Assembly: GCA_905202255.1 (NCBI GenBank)
Contig: CAJKRH010000013.1
Coordinates: 1-41,294, forward strand
Direction of reading: 5' to 3'
Length of the DNA stretch: 41,294 nucleotides
From: an uncultured Ruminococcus sp.
Lineage (GTDB): Bacteria; Bacillota; Clostridia; Oscillospirales; CAG-272
Made by a program: the position numbers and the translations under genes. The notes below the pieces were generated by a model. It made no database searches, was not told the origin of the DNA, and worked only from the letters and a program-made list of their open reading frames with translations. Below are positions 22,111 to 30,873 of this stretch, piece after piece. How positions within the stretch are numbered: position 1 is the stretch's first letter; each line of letters starts with the position of its first letter.

Positions 22111-23184
22111 TTACTCTGTGTTTTGTTCCAGCATTACAATGAGTTTCTTAAACGCATCTTCCTCTCTGATAAAATCAAATTGTCTGTTCTCCAATGCTTT
22201 TAATCTGAGATTGCAGGCGTTCCCTTTGTAATTCTTGGACGTATCCGCTTTTTTGTACTTTAATCTATTCACCATAGGTGCTGTATAATCCATATCTTTC
22301 AGATTCGCTTCAATAACCGCATAGCGGCAGCTCTCTGTCAAAGCGTCAAGCGTTTTTTGCAAATCGTGCATTTGTGCGTACTCAGAAGCTATCATAGAGT
22401 AAAAAAGCGACAGGTAAGACGCACAAAATCCTACGTTTCCGTCCGCATATAAACGCTCCATAATGTCAATTGCAAACCGAAACACCTCGATTTTTTCCTC
22501 GTGTGAAAAAGAAATTTTTGATGTCATTCTCAAAGCAGTCATTGTTGCCGTGTGGATCAGAGAGTCTATATAGCTTTGGCACGCCTTGACTCCATCTTCG
22601 CCGTCTAAAATAATCGCCCGGAGTTCCTCCCTTGTCACATAAAAACCGCCGCACATATCTGCATAATAAAGAGCTTTTTCCTTGTCAATACCATCATAAG
22701 TGTAACAAAGGCACTGAAGTGCGTTTTCTCTTTGCCTTGCGTCCGTGGTTTTTTGTAAAAGCTTCTCTCCGAGTGAAATAATACATTCTGCCTTGTCCTT
22801 TGGACACGGATAGACCGCATCTCTGTTTATCGCAAACATCAATCCTTCAATCACGCGGCAATCGTTCGGAAATTCCGCATACGCCTGTTCCCATAATTCA
22901 AGGTTCTTGTCGTTCTCACCGTTTTTTTGATAAATGGCGGCTTGCCGTTCATATTCAGCAATTGCTTCTTCAACTCTTACCTGATCCACGCACAAAAGCT
23001 CATCCACCGTTATGTCAAAATAAAATGCAATGCGCGGCAAGAGCGTAATGTCGGGAAAGCCTTCGCCGCGCTCCCATTTTCCGACCGATTGCGGTGTAAT
23101 GCCGAGATGACCAGCAAGTGCTTCTTGTGTGATATTTTTCTGCAAGCGCAATGAACGCAGTTTGTCTTTCAAATTTATTTGCAT
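22111..23184 (-). CDS. XRE-family regulator with C-terminal TPR-like domain
   Basis: A 357-aa transcription regulator. Residues 1-65 form an XRE HTH (KNITQEALAGHLGITPQSVG, WERGEGFPDI and LPRIAFYFDITVDELL), a type very common in Clostridia. The rest is a helical repeat domain (for example YERQAAIYQKNGENDKNLEL with WEQAYAEFPND), which in relatives senses a peptide or protein signal. The start ATG at 23184 has only a weak ribosome site (GTGGGAA). A promoter with an adjoining 14-bp palindrome lies upstream, so autoregulation is likely. It is the first gene to the right of the presumed attachment site. Confidence 0.87.
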   Translation of the reverse strand: MQINLKDKLRSLRLQKNITQEALAGHLGITPQSVGKWERGEGFPDITLLPRIAFYFDITVDELLCVDQVRVEEAIAEYERQAAIYQKNGENDKNLELWEQAYAEFPNDCRVIEGLMFAINRDAVYPCPKDKAECIISLGEKLLQKTTDARQRENALQCLCYTYDGIDKEKALYYADMCGGFYVTREELRAIILDGEDGVKACQSYIDSLIHTATMTALRMTSKISFSHEEKIEVFRFAIDIMERLYADGNVGFCASYLSLFYSMIASEYAQMHDLQKTLDALTESCRYAVIEANLKDMDYTAPMVNRLKYKKADTSKNYKGNACNLRLKALENRQFDFIREEDAFKKLIVMLEQNTE

Positions 23185-23210
23185 ATTGTGTTCCCACTTT
23201 CATTTAGATT

Positions 23211-23261
23211 GATAAGCGCTTATCTTGGTTACATTATACCATGCTTCACCATTGATATCAA
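23211..23261 (-). promoter_or_regulatory. Promoter and palindromic operator of the XRE-TPR gene
   Basis: On the minus strand TTGATA (23261-23256) and TATAAT (23238-23233) are 17 bp apart. Just downstream, over the expected transcription start, lies the perfect 14-bp palindrome GATAAGCGCTTATC (23211-23224), a likely binding site for the XRE protein itself. Confidence 0.75.
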
Positions 23262-23317
23262 GAACCGCAATGTTTATTTTCAGGCGCAATATACAACCCA
23301 CAGTTGTTTCGACCGCT

Positions 23318-23405
23318 TTTTCTTTGTCTACTGCAATGCAGCCTTTGCGTTGTAAATGAGTTGACTTCCAAGCGTTTTTATGCTATACTGAAAGCGGAAA
23401 AAAGC
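23318..23405 (+). repeat. Direct repeat copy 2, carrying a promoter (23361-23389)
   Basis: Second copy of the 21395-21485 repeat, with TTGACT (23361-23366) and TATACT (23384-23389) at 17-bp spacing. A tail segment at 23463-23486 matches 21748-21771, so the copy looks like the DUF1871 locus with the gene replaced by about 60 unrelated bases. It now provides a promoter for the kinase-like gene at 23535. Confidence 0.75.
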
Positions 23406-23534
23406 TCTTCGTACAGTCACCTACGGGCTTCACGATGTGTCGGGAATCCATCGGGTTTCACCGCTGACCGCACCTTTGACTACTTATTATTCAATGCGAA
23501 TTGATAGCGTTTTGAAAAAACTGTGAGGTAACAT

Positions 23535-24188
23535 ATGAATATTGCAGACAGCATTATCAAAAACAAATTAAAAAATGTATACTTTATCTGGGGCAGCGGA
23601 AAAACAACCATAGCAAATCGGTTAAGTGAAAAATACGGTTTCTATGTTTACAGTACCGACGAAAGCCGAAACCGTCAGATGAAATCAGCCAATCCCGTCG
23701 ACCAGCCCTATATGTGCCGTGACTTTGAAAAAGAATACGGAGTCAAAAGCTTTTGGGAGCTGCCCAAAGAGGTGATTGCAGAGCGTGAAGTTCATTTCGT
23801 AGCGGAAATGACGCCGATGATGGTCGCCGAGCTTATTCAGCTTTCTTCTTTGCATAAGGTTATCATTTGCGAGGGAGATATTGATTATTATGCTATTGCT
23901 CCGATCGCGACAAATGCGGTCCATCTTTGCAATCAGAGCACTTCTTTTGATTGGTTTAACCGTCCCGACCATGAAAATATACGCGATACTGTTGCAGGGC
24001 GGACAGATTTGAGCGATGAAGAAAAGCGGCAAATTATAGAGCATGCTTATGAATGCGTTACCCCTGCTGAATCGAATATCCCCGATTGGGTCACCGAGCT
24101 TGGTATTAAAAACATTATCTGGAACAATCATACAAGCATAGATACTACCGCAAACGAGGTCGCCGAATATTTTGGATTTACGAAGTAA
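23535..24188 (+). CDS. P-loop kinase-like protein
   Basis: A 217-aa protein resembling small nucleotide-dependent kinases (shikimate- or 2-phosphoglycerate-kinase-like). The P-loop region reads NVYFIWGSGKTTIANRLSEK: the GSGKTT part is intact but the first glycine of the GxxxxGK motif is not present, as if two residues were lost. Further on are YVYSTDESRNRQ (substrate or metal region), REVHFVAEMTPMMVAELI and a helical end with WNNHTSIDTTANEVAEYFGF, a typical C-terminus of this group. ATG 23535 follows GAGGTAAC. The methyltransferase gene begins 16 bp downstream, in one operon. The substrate is unknown. Confidence 0.72.
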   Translation: MNIADSIIKNKLKNVYFIWGSGKTTIANRLSEKYGFYVYSTDESRNRQMKSANPVDQPYMCRDFEKEYGVKSFWELPKEVIAEREVHFVAEMTPMMVAELIQLSSLHKVIICEGDIDYYAIAPIATNAVHLCNQSTSFDWFNRPDHENIRDTVAGRTDLSDEEKRQIIEHAYECVTPAESNIPDWVTELGIKNIIWNNHTSIDTTANEVAEYFGFTK

Positions 24189-24204
24189 TAACAAAGAGGA
24201 AAAA

Positions 24205-25188
24205 ATGGAACATTATTATTTATGCCCGAAATGCAGGTCAAAAACTTTGCTGCCGCAATGCAATACTTGCGGATATGAAATTCCTTTTATTAACCTGATA
24301 TATCGATTTTGCAGTGATGCTTCTGTAAAGCTTGACGGAGACAAGCAGTACATTGGTTATGATGACATCGGTGAAGATTTTGAACCGGAGGTTACATACT
24401 GGGATGCAAACAATACCGAGCGATACGGTGTATATGCCGCTTGCAGTGATTTAATCGCAAAAAAGTTTGGCACTGAAATCAATGTTCTCGATTTAGGCGC
24501 AGGCTTGGGCACTGCTTCTATCCCTCTTGCAAAAAACGGAATCTATACGATTGCCGCAGATATATCGGCAGTTATGTTAGATACAGCGGCAAAACGCGCC
24601 AAAGGACTATATAATAATCTCATTCTCGCACAGATGAATGCCTATGATATTATGCTTCCGGATGACAGTATGGATATAGTGATTGAAAACGCTATGATAC
24701 ATCTTGTCGATGAGCCGGAACTCGTTATCAAAGAAATATTTCGTGTGCTGAAACCCGGAGGAAAACTTATCAGATTCGGCTCCCCGAGAATGCCTATGAC
24801 GAAAGACGAATCGGAGCAAAACAAGCATTGTAATGCCGTTTTATCCGATATCAGCGACTATTATTACAAATATCTTGAAAGTCATAATTATCAAAGTACC
24901 GCGTTTAATATTGACTACAGAACGGTGCTTCTGCAATATTTTGAGTCCCCGTACAATGAAGTTGCCGAAGATTTTGAAGAGGTATTCACCGATAAAATGA
25001 AATTCAGGCTACATAGAATGAAGCGTGGCGCACACTCCGATTTGCAAAAAACGCCAAAGGAATTGATATCTGCGGCTTGGGAAGCTACAGATAATTATGC
25101 GCGCAAAAAGTACGGTAATAATTATGCCGAGATAAAAGCATTTTCAAGATACGGTGCGGCATTGGATATATATACTGTTAAAAAATAA
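24205..25188 (+). CDS. Class I SAM-dependent methyltransferase with N-terminal zinc ribbon
   Basis: A 327-aa methyltransferase. The N-terminus holds a zinc-ribbon-like pair, CPKCRSK and CNTCGY. The SAM-binding motif VLDLGAGLGTASIPLA is followed by YTIAADIS, and the later blocks IVIENAMIHLVDEPELVIKE and FRVLKPGGKLIRFGSP are standard for the UbiE/Methyltransf_11 fold. It probably acts on a small molecule. ATG 24205 was chosen because AGAGGAAAAA precedes it; an upstream in-frame ATG lies inside the kinase-like gene. Likely co-transcribed with that gene, which suggests a joint modification of one substrate. Confidence 0.82.
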   Translation: MEHYYLCPKCRSKTLLPQCNTCGYEIPFINLIYRFCSDASVKLDGDKQYIGYDDIGEDFEPEVTYWDANNTERYGVYAACSDLIAKKFGTEINVLDLGAGLGTASIPLAKNGIYTIAADISAVMLDTAAKRAKGLYNNLILAQMNAYDIMLPDDSMDIVIENAMIHLVDEPELVIKEIFRVLKPGGKLIRFGSPRMPMTKDESEQNKHCNAVLSDISDYYYKYLESHNYQSTAFNIDYRTVLLQYFESPYNEVAEDFEEVFTDKMKFRLHRMKRGAHSDLQKTPKELISAAWEATDNYARKKYGNNYAEIKAFSRYGAALDIYTVKK

Positions 25189-25192
25189 ACTC

Positions 25193-25224
25193 AGCCTCGG
25201 CAGTTCTTCCCTGCCGAGGCTTTC
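25193..25224 (+). terminator. Terminator of the kinase-methyltransferase operon
   Basis: A perfect 11-bp GC-rich stem AGCCTCGGCAG / CTGCCGAGGCT with a short loop followed by TTTCT, starting four bases after the methyltransferase stop. Confidence 0.8.
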
Positions 25225-25274
25225 TCTGTCATGCAATTCCGCTCTCTTCCCTTTCATTTCTCACCGCAAAATTT

Positions 25275-25310
25275 AACGGCTGACCGCCATGGTCAGCCGT
25301 TTTGTTTTTA
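25275..25310. terminator. Bidirectional terminator between converging genes
   Basis: A perfect 11-bp stem AACGGCTGACC / GGTCAGCCGTT followed on the plus strand by TTTGTTTTT. It lies between the methyltransferase and the minus-strand sigma-factor fusion. The stem core GGCTGACC recurs in the terminator at 29084-29118. Confidence 0.75.
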
Positions 25311-25338
25311 TATCAACTTTCTGTTTAGTTCCGTGCCT

Positions 25339-27882
25339 TTATTTTTTCTTCATTTTCTCATAGTCCGCTCTGTCCTGATTGCCGAGAGCGTCCTTAAACA
25401 TAACCGTGCCGGTTTCATCTTCATCGAATGTGTATTCGACAGAGCCGTGCCAGCCGTCCGAAAGGGCATCTGCTTCATATCTGCGGAAAAGTCCGTCGTC
25501 GGTGGGGAAAAATCCTTTGCCTGTGCCTTTATATTCCGTCAGCTGCCATACGGCGCATTTGTCTTCTCCGTAAGGATGCTCAAAGCGCACTATTCCGACA
25601 CCGTCCGCAAAGAGATATTCGCTTCTGCCGGAGAAATATCCCCACGCCTGAAAATCGAAGCTGACTCGCAGGCAGTTTTCAAATGTTCCGGCAGGCGTAA
25701 TAACCGTTTCGCCGCCCTTGACATTGAAATTCTTTGTGACATATTTACCCGATTTTCTCTCGTCGAAATGATAGCCGTCCTGCCATTTATCCGACCACAG
25801 ACAGCCTGCCGCATCCTGCAAAATTGTAAATAAGAAGCTGTAAAGCACCTTGTATCCGACGCATTTCCTGCCGCAATCCGACATGTCTTTCCATTCAAAG
25901 CTGTATTTGCGGAGGTTGTCATAGCTGATTTTGCCATCGGATTTTTTTATCACATCGTATTCAAAGAAATTCCATCTGCCTTTTTCCGTATAATCCGGAT
26001 TGGCTGTGGGATCGGTTTCAAAAATGCGGCGCATTACCTTGTTTGCTATGGCAGTGTGCAGCTTCTGCCGCTTTGTTACGGCGAGCTCCTCGGCACGCTT
26101 CATCGCACCGCTCACATCGCAGAGAATTTCGTCGTCGGAGGTTATATTCTTGCAGTAACAGTACCTCGCCTCTGCCGTTTTGCCCTCCCATGTGTCGTAA
26201 TAGCCTGTCACAGCCATAAAGTTCATGCTCGAAAGCGTCACGGAGCCGGCATCGCATGCGGTAACTTCAAAAATGTTTTCTCTTTCCGTTATTCTGAGCG
26301 TTTCCGGGGTGGCAAGCGCATATTCCCAGTGGTTGCCCGCCTCAAATGGGAGAAGCCCGCCTTTGCCGCCCGTCTTATATGACGAAAGCACCCATTCGTA
26401 TGAGTCGTCATACCTTGTTACGTTCTGGCGGACGATGCCGATGCCGTCGCAAAGCCATGTTTCGCAATGAGTAAGTCCATAGCGCTCACCGTCGACAACA
26501 TATACGGAGCAGTTTTCAAAATGCCCTGCGGGCGTATCGCATGCGCCATCGTTTTTCAGATATGTGAGCGTGATTCCGTCCGACGATGTAACAATATCTC
26601 CCGTCTTCATGCTCTCGTCAAGCATCATCCTGTCGCATATGGACATATTAAAGAAAAGCCCGCCCTCCGCAGATTCTGTGTCATAGCCGTATCCGGGCTG
26701 CTGCCAGAAATATAACTTGCCGTCGATTTTCTTGTAAACCTCGCCAGAAACATCGGAATTGTAACGGATGACATCAGGATTCTTTTCGGCTGCGATAGAG
26801 CGCTTTTCTCCCTCAATGGCAGCCTTTGCATTTGCATAATATACGTCAGAGGGCGTGAGGATATCCATCACCTGCTCAAAGCAGCGGATAGCTTCCTCGT
26901 ATTCTCCCTTTTCGCGGTATTCATGTCCGAGCCAGAACCATACATAAGCCAGCGTTTTCGGATAGCCGCCATCGCGGTAATAAGGTATCTGCGTTTCACG
27001 CATAAATCTGATTCTTTCCTCGCCGGAATATTTTTCATGTTCCTCATCGGCGACCGACATCATAACATCCTCGTTATGACCGTCCTCGGCGGATTTTTTG
27101 ATTTTCTCAAAAACTTCTTTATTCTTTTCGCCCGGAAGCCACCAATAGCCGCGCAGAAGAGTATCGGCGAGCATAGAACTTTTTTCTTTTGAATCTTCAA
27201 GCGCCTCGACATTTGCAAGAACGGCGCGATATTCTTCTTCGAAACCGGTTTTGTCGTTTTTGAGCTGCCACAGCTTGAGCGCCTCGACCTGACGCATGAC
27301 GCGGGCAACGAGGCTTTCGTTTTCGTTGTATGTTTTCTCCATAATACCGTAACCCTTTCTCAGTTGTTTTCTCCCCTCCGAAAGGCGCCACTTGACAGTC
27401 CCGACGGGAACGGAAAGCATCTCCGCTATTTCCGCAACGGACTTTCCCTCGAAATAATGCAGGCGGACGGTTTCTCTTATCTTTTCGCTGAGCAAATCGA
27501 CCGACCGACGGACATTTTCAAGGTCATCTTCGGCAAAGGGTTCATCCTCGTCCGCGATCTCAAAGCCCTCGAGCGTGTCAAGACTGATATCGGGTATCGC
27601 CGCGCGATAATGCCGCTCGAGTGTTCTCGCGCAGTTTTTCGCAAACGAGCAGACCCATGCGCCGAATTTTGAAGCGTCGCGAAGCTCACAGAGATTCATC
27701 CATGCGGAAACAAACGCGTCCTGCGAAGCATCCTCCGCGGAAAATCTGTTTTTCGTCACCTTGTAAGCCGTTCCCATCACCGCGCGCTGATAACGGGTAA
27801 CAAGCTCTTCATATGCAGTTCCGTCTCCGAGAAGTGTAAGCTCGACAAGCACTTCGTCCGTTTTGTCAAAATGGTTATTCAT
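25339..27882 (-). CDS. ECF-type sigma factor fused to a large C-terminal region
   Basis: An 847-aa fusion. Residues about 24-92 form sigma region 2 (YQRAVMGTAYKVTKNRFSAE, then DASQDAFVSAWMN). Residues 128-175 form region 4 (YFEGKSVAEIAEMLSVPVGT then VKWRLSEGRKQL). The remaining 670 residues are cytosolic and contain a TPR-like stretch (EYREKGEYEEAIRCFEQVMD) and two copies of a beta-rich module with T/ITPAGTFENC-like blocks (DTPAGHFENCSVYVV and ITPAGTFENCLRVSF) and DGIGIVR / DGVGIVR. That module looks like an extracytoplasmic sensor type, but I see no membrane segment. Ordinary ECF factors have about 180 aa. ATG 27882 follows AAAGGAC. The tail may work as a built-in regulator. Confidence 0.83.
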   Translation of the reverse strand: MNNHFDKTDEVLVELTLLGDGTAYEELVTRYQRAVMGTAYKVTKNRFSAEDASQDAFVSAWMNLCELRDASKFGAWVCSFAKNCARTLERHYRAAIPDISLDTLEGFEIADEDEPFAEDDLENVRRSVDLLSEKIRETVRLHYFEGKSVAEIAEMLSVPVGTVKWRLSEGRKQLRKGYGIMEKTYNENESLVARVMRQVEALKLWQLKNDKTGFEEEYRAVLANVEALEDSKEKSSMLADTLLRGYWWLPGEKNKEVFEKIKKSAEDGHNEDVMMSVADEEHEKYSGEERIRFMRETQIPYYRDGGYPKTLAYVWFWLGHEYREKGEYEEAIRCFEQVMDILTPSDVYYANAKAAIEGEKRSIAAEKNPDVIRYNSDVSGEVYKKIDGKLYFWQQPGYGYDTESAEGGLFFNMSICDRMMLDESMKTGDIVTSSDGITLTYLKNDGACDTPAGHFENCSVYVVDGERYGLTHCETWLCDGIGIVRQNVTRYDDSYEWVLSSYKTGGKGGLLPFEAGNHWEYALATPETLRITERENIFEVTACDAGSVTLSSMNFMAVTGYYDTWEGKTAEARYCYCKNITSDDEILCDVSGAMKRAEELAVTKRQKLHTAIANKVMRRIFETDPTANPDYTEKGRWNFFEYDVIKKSDGKISYDNLRKYSFEWKDMSDCGRKCVGYKVLYSFLFTILQDAAGCLWSDKWQDGYHFDERKSGKYVTKNFNVKGGETVITPAGTFENCLRVSFDFQAWGYFSGRSEYLFADGVGIVRFEHPYGEDKCAVWQLTEYKGTGKGFFPTDDGLFRRYEADALSDGWHGSVEYTFDEDETGTVMFKDALGNQDRADYEKMKKK

Positions 27883-27979
27883 AAAGCGTCCTTTCTTTAT
27901 TTTGTGGGGGTTCGCCTATAAGTGCGCAAAATACGGGAAAAGGTTGGGTTGCGATAATAATTTTTTCGACTGTAATTAT

Positions 27980-28008
27980 ATTATAAAGAAAAATCCGGAT
28001 AAAAGCAA
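27980..28008 (-). promoter_or_regulatory. Promoter of the large sigma-factor fusion, flanked by direct repeats
   Basis: On the minus strand TTGCTT (28008-28003) and TATAAT (27985-27980) are 17 bp apart. The 10-mer TTTCGACTGT occurs on both sides, at 27964-27973 and 28013-28022, and may be a regulator site. The gap 27883-28217 otherwise contains only this promoter and the divergent one at 28139-28167. Confidence 0.6.
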
Positions 28009-28138
28009 TAAATTTCGACTGTTTTGTCGTAGATGCGGCAGGATTGAATATGAATTTTAACTGTCAAGCTGTGCAATTGCCCCGCCCTTGGTCAGGCGAA
28101 AGTCAACTGCGGATTGATTTTTGTAAATTCCGTCTCCA

Positions 28139-28167
28139 TTGAAATCAACCGCGATTTGTGTTATAAT
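28139..28167 (+). promoter_or_regulatory. Promoter of the second XRE gene
   Basis: TTGAAA (28139-28144) and a perfect TATAAT (28162-28167) with a 17-bp spacer, about 50 bp before the XRE start codon. Confidence 0.7.
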
Positions 28168-28217
28168 TAAGGCAACGAAAGCGGCTTTCAAAAAATATTA
28201 TCAAAGGAGAAATTTTT

Positions 28218-29066
28218 ATGGGTATTGAAACGATAGGAAAACAAATCGCGTCATTGCGCAAGGAAAAAGGCGTAAAGCAGGAGGAACTTGCAAAATATGT
28301 CGGTGTCAGCACGCAGGCTGTATCAAAATGGGAAAACGGCGGAGTGCCCGATATCGAGTTGCTTCCGAAAATCGCGGATTTCTTTGCCGTTTCCATTGAC
28401 AGTCTTTTTTCCAGAAACACTTCCGATAGCAATCTTCAATCGACCCTGATGAAAAAGATAATTGAGACTCCCGATGAGCAAAAGATAAAAGCCGCTTTCA
28501 ATCTTTGCTATGATATAGAACGCGCGCTTATGCCGTATCCGAAATATACCGATAAAGGCAGTATTGAGGATTATGAAAAAGAAATCGATTGTAGCGCTCA
28601 GCACTATTCATCGGTTATGCGTGACGAAGGCTTTACCCGCATGGGAATCGCCAATTGCAGTCAATACTTTCTGCTTGTTCCCAATCCTCGCAGCACAAAC
28701 GACGCTTACTTCAATGGTGTAGATTACCACACCTTTTTTAAGGATATGGCAGATAAAGCTTTTTTCGATGCCTGTGTTTTTCTGAACCAGCGCGACACGA
28801 AAAAATCATTCACGCCGATGCTGCTTGTCAAAAAACTCGGCATAGATGCTCAAAAGGCAGATGAAATACTGAAAACGCTCAAAAAATATCATCTTGTTTC
28901 TACTTTGCAGCTTGAAATGGATGACGAAGTGCAAACGGTATATCAATTCTGGCCGACACCGTCATTTGTAGCCTTGCTGATTTTTGCAAGAGAAATCATC
29001 AATAAACCCGAAATCTTTGCATATTATAGCGGAGGAAGAACGGAACCGTATTTTAGGCAAGACTGA
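28218..29066 (+). CDS. XRE-family regulator with an unassigned C-terminal domain
   Basis: A 282-aa regulator. The N-terminal HTH reads KGVKQEELAKYVGVSTQAVS followed by KWENGGVPDIELLPKIADFF. The C-terminal 200 residues are soluble and contain DVYHTFFKDMADKAFFDACV-like helices (actual block YHTFFKDMADKAFFDACVFL) and a last winged-helix-like part (MLLVKKLGIDAQKADEILKT). This could be a second DNA-binding or dimerisation unit. The start is well defined by AAAGGAG. A terminator follows 18 bp after the stop, so it is a single-gene unit. The regulated genes are unknown; the divergent sigma fusion is a candidate. Confidence 0.85.
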   Translation: MGIETIGKQIASLRKEKGVKQEELAKYVGVSTQAVSKWENGGVPDIELLPKIADFFAVSIDSLFSRNTSDSNLQSTLMKKIIETPDEQKIKAAFNLCYDIERALMPYPKYTDKGSIEDYEKEIDCSAQHYSSVMRDEGFTRMGIANCSQYFLLVPNPRSTNDAYFNGVDYHTFFKDMADKAFFDACVFLNQRDTKKSFTPMLLVKKLGIDAQKADEILKTLKKYHLVSTLQLEMDDEVQTVYQFWPTPSFVALLIFAREIINKPEIFAYYSGGRTEPYFRQD

Positions 29067-29083
29067 AATAAGTTGCGAATTTT

Positions 29084-29118
29084 CAATGGCTGACCTTAGC
29101 GGTCAGCCATTGTTTTTT
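29084..29118 (+). terminator. Terminator of the second XRE gene
   Basis: A perfect 12-bp stem CAATGGCTGACC / GGTCAGCCATTG with a five-base loop and six T residues. Confidence 0.87.
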
Positions 29119-29156
29119 GTCGGTAAGCCGTAAAATCGCTCTCGCGAGATTTGCAA

Positions 29157-29185
29157 TGGACAAATTTCAAAAAATATGATATAAT
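29157..29185 (+). promoter_or_regulatory. Promoter of the second sigma-factor fusion
   Basis: TGGACA (29157-29162) and TATAAT (29180-29185) with a 17-bp spacer, 81 bp before the start codon. Confidence 0.7.
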
Positions 29186-29266
29186 TTTTATAAAAACATT
29201 AACCAAATCATTTTTCTTTCACTATTAAGGCAGAAGCTTCTGAAAAACCTATAAGGAGGTGAGCAA

Positions 29267-30814
29267 ATGGACGAAAACGGGCTTAATGAGAAAATCGCGG
29301 AGATGTCAAAAACAATCTATTCGTATTGCAGAGCCAAAACGCCCTCGCAGGCGGAAGCTGAAGATTTATCGCAGGATATCTTGCTTGAGCTGATGAAATC
29401 GGTTGACAATATCCGCAATGACAAAGCGTTTTATGCTTTCATGTGGGGTGTTGCGGGAAATGTATATAAACAGTGGTGCAGGAAAAAGCAAAAGAATACC
29501 ACATGCGAGCTACCTGAAGATATCCCTGATGAAGAGCAATTACCGGAAGATGACGGCAGTGATATATATCTTCTTCGCCGCGAGTTGACATTGCTATCCG
29601 AAAAATACCGCAAAGCAACGATTTTGTATTATATTGATGGGCGTTCCTGCTCTGAAATATCGGATTTGCTCACAATATCCGAAAGCATGGTAAAGTATCT
29701 GCTTTTTAAATCAAGAAAGATATTGAAAGAAGGAATGAATATGGAAAGAAATCTCGGAGAACTCAGCTACAATCCCAAGACTTTGATTCCAATGTACAGC
29801 GGACAGGGACCGAATCAATTTGGGGGATTTATGCAAAACAAAATCAGGCAGAACATCGTCAGCGCCTGCTACAATGACACCCTGACAGCTCAGCAGATAA
29901 GTCTTGAAACAGGCATACCTCTTCCCTATCTGGACGATGAAATAAAAGAGCTGGAAAGCAAAAAAATAATCATCAGAGACGGCGCACACTACAAGGCAAA
30001 CATAATTGTAATTACAGCTGAGTGTGCAGATGAGATTGAGTGCGCTGTCACAAAGTATCATGAAAAGATTGCAGATAAAATAAAATCTTTTATAGAAAAC
30101 AGAATGTCTGAATACAAGAAAATCGGGTTTATCGGCAGCGATTTTTCGGATAATACTTTACGCTGGCAACTTTGTACCGTCCTTTTCCGAATGATCAGCG
30201 GCATTGATTGCGGCAAAACGGATGCGCCTCAAACAGGTTGGGGGGAATCCGCGTACATGTGGTTTGTGGAGAAGCTCAGTGAGAAGCATATATTCTCTTA
30301 CTGCGGCGTTGACAGCAAACATGAGGATAGCCTTTATTTCTTTGACTATCTGAAAGGCGGCAAGGGCAATCACCGTGATTTTTACGGAAATGACCGATAT
30401 ATCAATATATTCTGCGATATTTGCAGTGGCAGAGAGGGCTGCTTTGGTGAATATGACCTTGAAGCAGTTGCCGACATGATAAAAAACGGCTATGTAATCA
30501 GAGAAAACGGCTCTTTCAAAGCGACAGTTCCCGTATATACCGCCGAGCAGTATCGTCAGATTTGTGCTATTGCGGAAGAATTTATAAACACGGAACTTAT
30601 CGGAATCATTCACGATATGGATAAAACCGCCGCGCGGATTTTAAGTGCGCACACGCCGAAACATTTGCAAAGTCAGGTTGCGGGTATTGCCGGCATGGAC
30701 AAGTTTGTCAATGCCGTATGCATTCCCGCCGCGATACTTATAGAGCGAAATTTTCTGAGTACCTCGTGGCATCCGCTCGAAATGCCTACAACATATGTTG
30801 TCCTGAAAAATTAA
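29267..30814 (+). CDS. Second ECF-type sigma factor with a long C-terminal extension
   Basis: A 515-aa protein. Residues about 13-75 form sigma region 2 (SQAEAEDLSQDILLELMKSV). Residues 105-155 form region 4 (LYYIDGRSCSEISDLLTISE then SMVKYLLFKSRKIL). A linker with Asp/Glu-rich sequence (LPEDIPDEEQLPEDD) separates them. The remaining 355 residues contain a possible winged helix (TAQQISLETGIPLPYLDDEI then KELESKKIIIRDG) and a long unassigned part with several cysteines (FCDICSGREGCFGEYD). Perfect ribosome site AAGGAGGTG before ATG 29267. The architecture is similar to the 847-aa fusion but the tails are different. The extra winged helix suggests a sensor that replaces a separate anti-sigma factor. 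Confidence 0.83.
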   Translation: MDENGLNEKIAEMSKTIYSYCRAKTPSQAEAEDLSQDILLELMKSVDNIRNDKAFYAFMWGVAGNVYKQWCRKKQKNTTCELPEDIPDEEQLPEDDGSDIYLLRRELTLLSEKYRKATILYYIDGRSCSEISDLLTISESMVKYLLFKSRKILKEGMNMERNLGELSYNPKTLIPMYSGQGPNQFGGFMQNKIRQNIVSACYNDTLTAQQISLETGIPLPYLDDEIKELESKKIIIRDGAHYKANIIVITAECADEIECAVTKYHEKIADKIKSFIENRMSEYKKIGFIGSDFSDNTLRWQLCTVLFRMISGIDCGKTDAPQTGWGESAYMWFVEKLSEKHIFSYCGVDSKHEDSLYFFDYLKGGKGNHRDFYGNDRYINIFCDICSGREGCFGEYDLEAVADMIKNGYVIRENGSFKATVPVYTAEQYRQICAIAEEFINTELIGIIHDMDKTAARILSAHTPKHLQSQVAGIAGMDKFVNAVCIPAAILIERNFLSTSWHPLEMPTTYVVLKN

Positions 30815-30873
30815 CCCACTCTTCCCTGCCTTCGGCTGATTTAAAATAATTTCAAAAATTTTTCAAAAACCTC

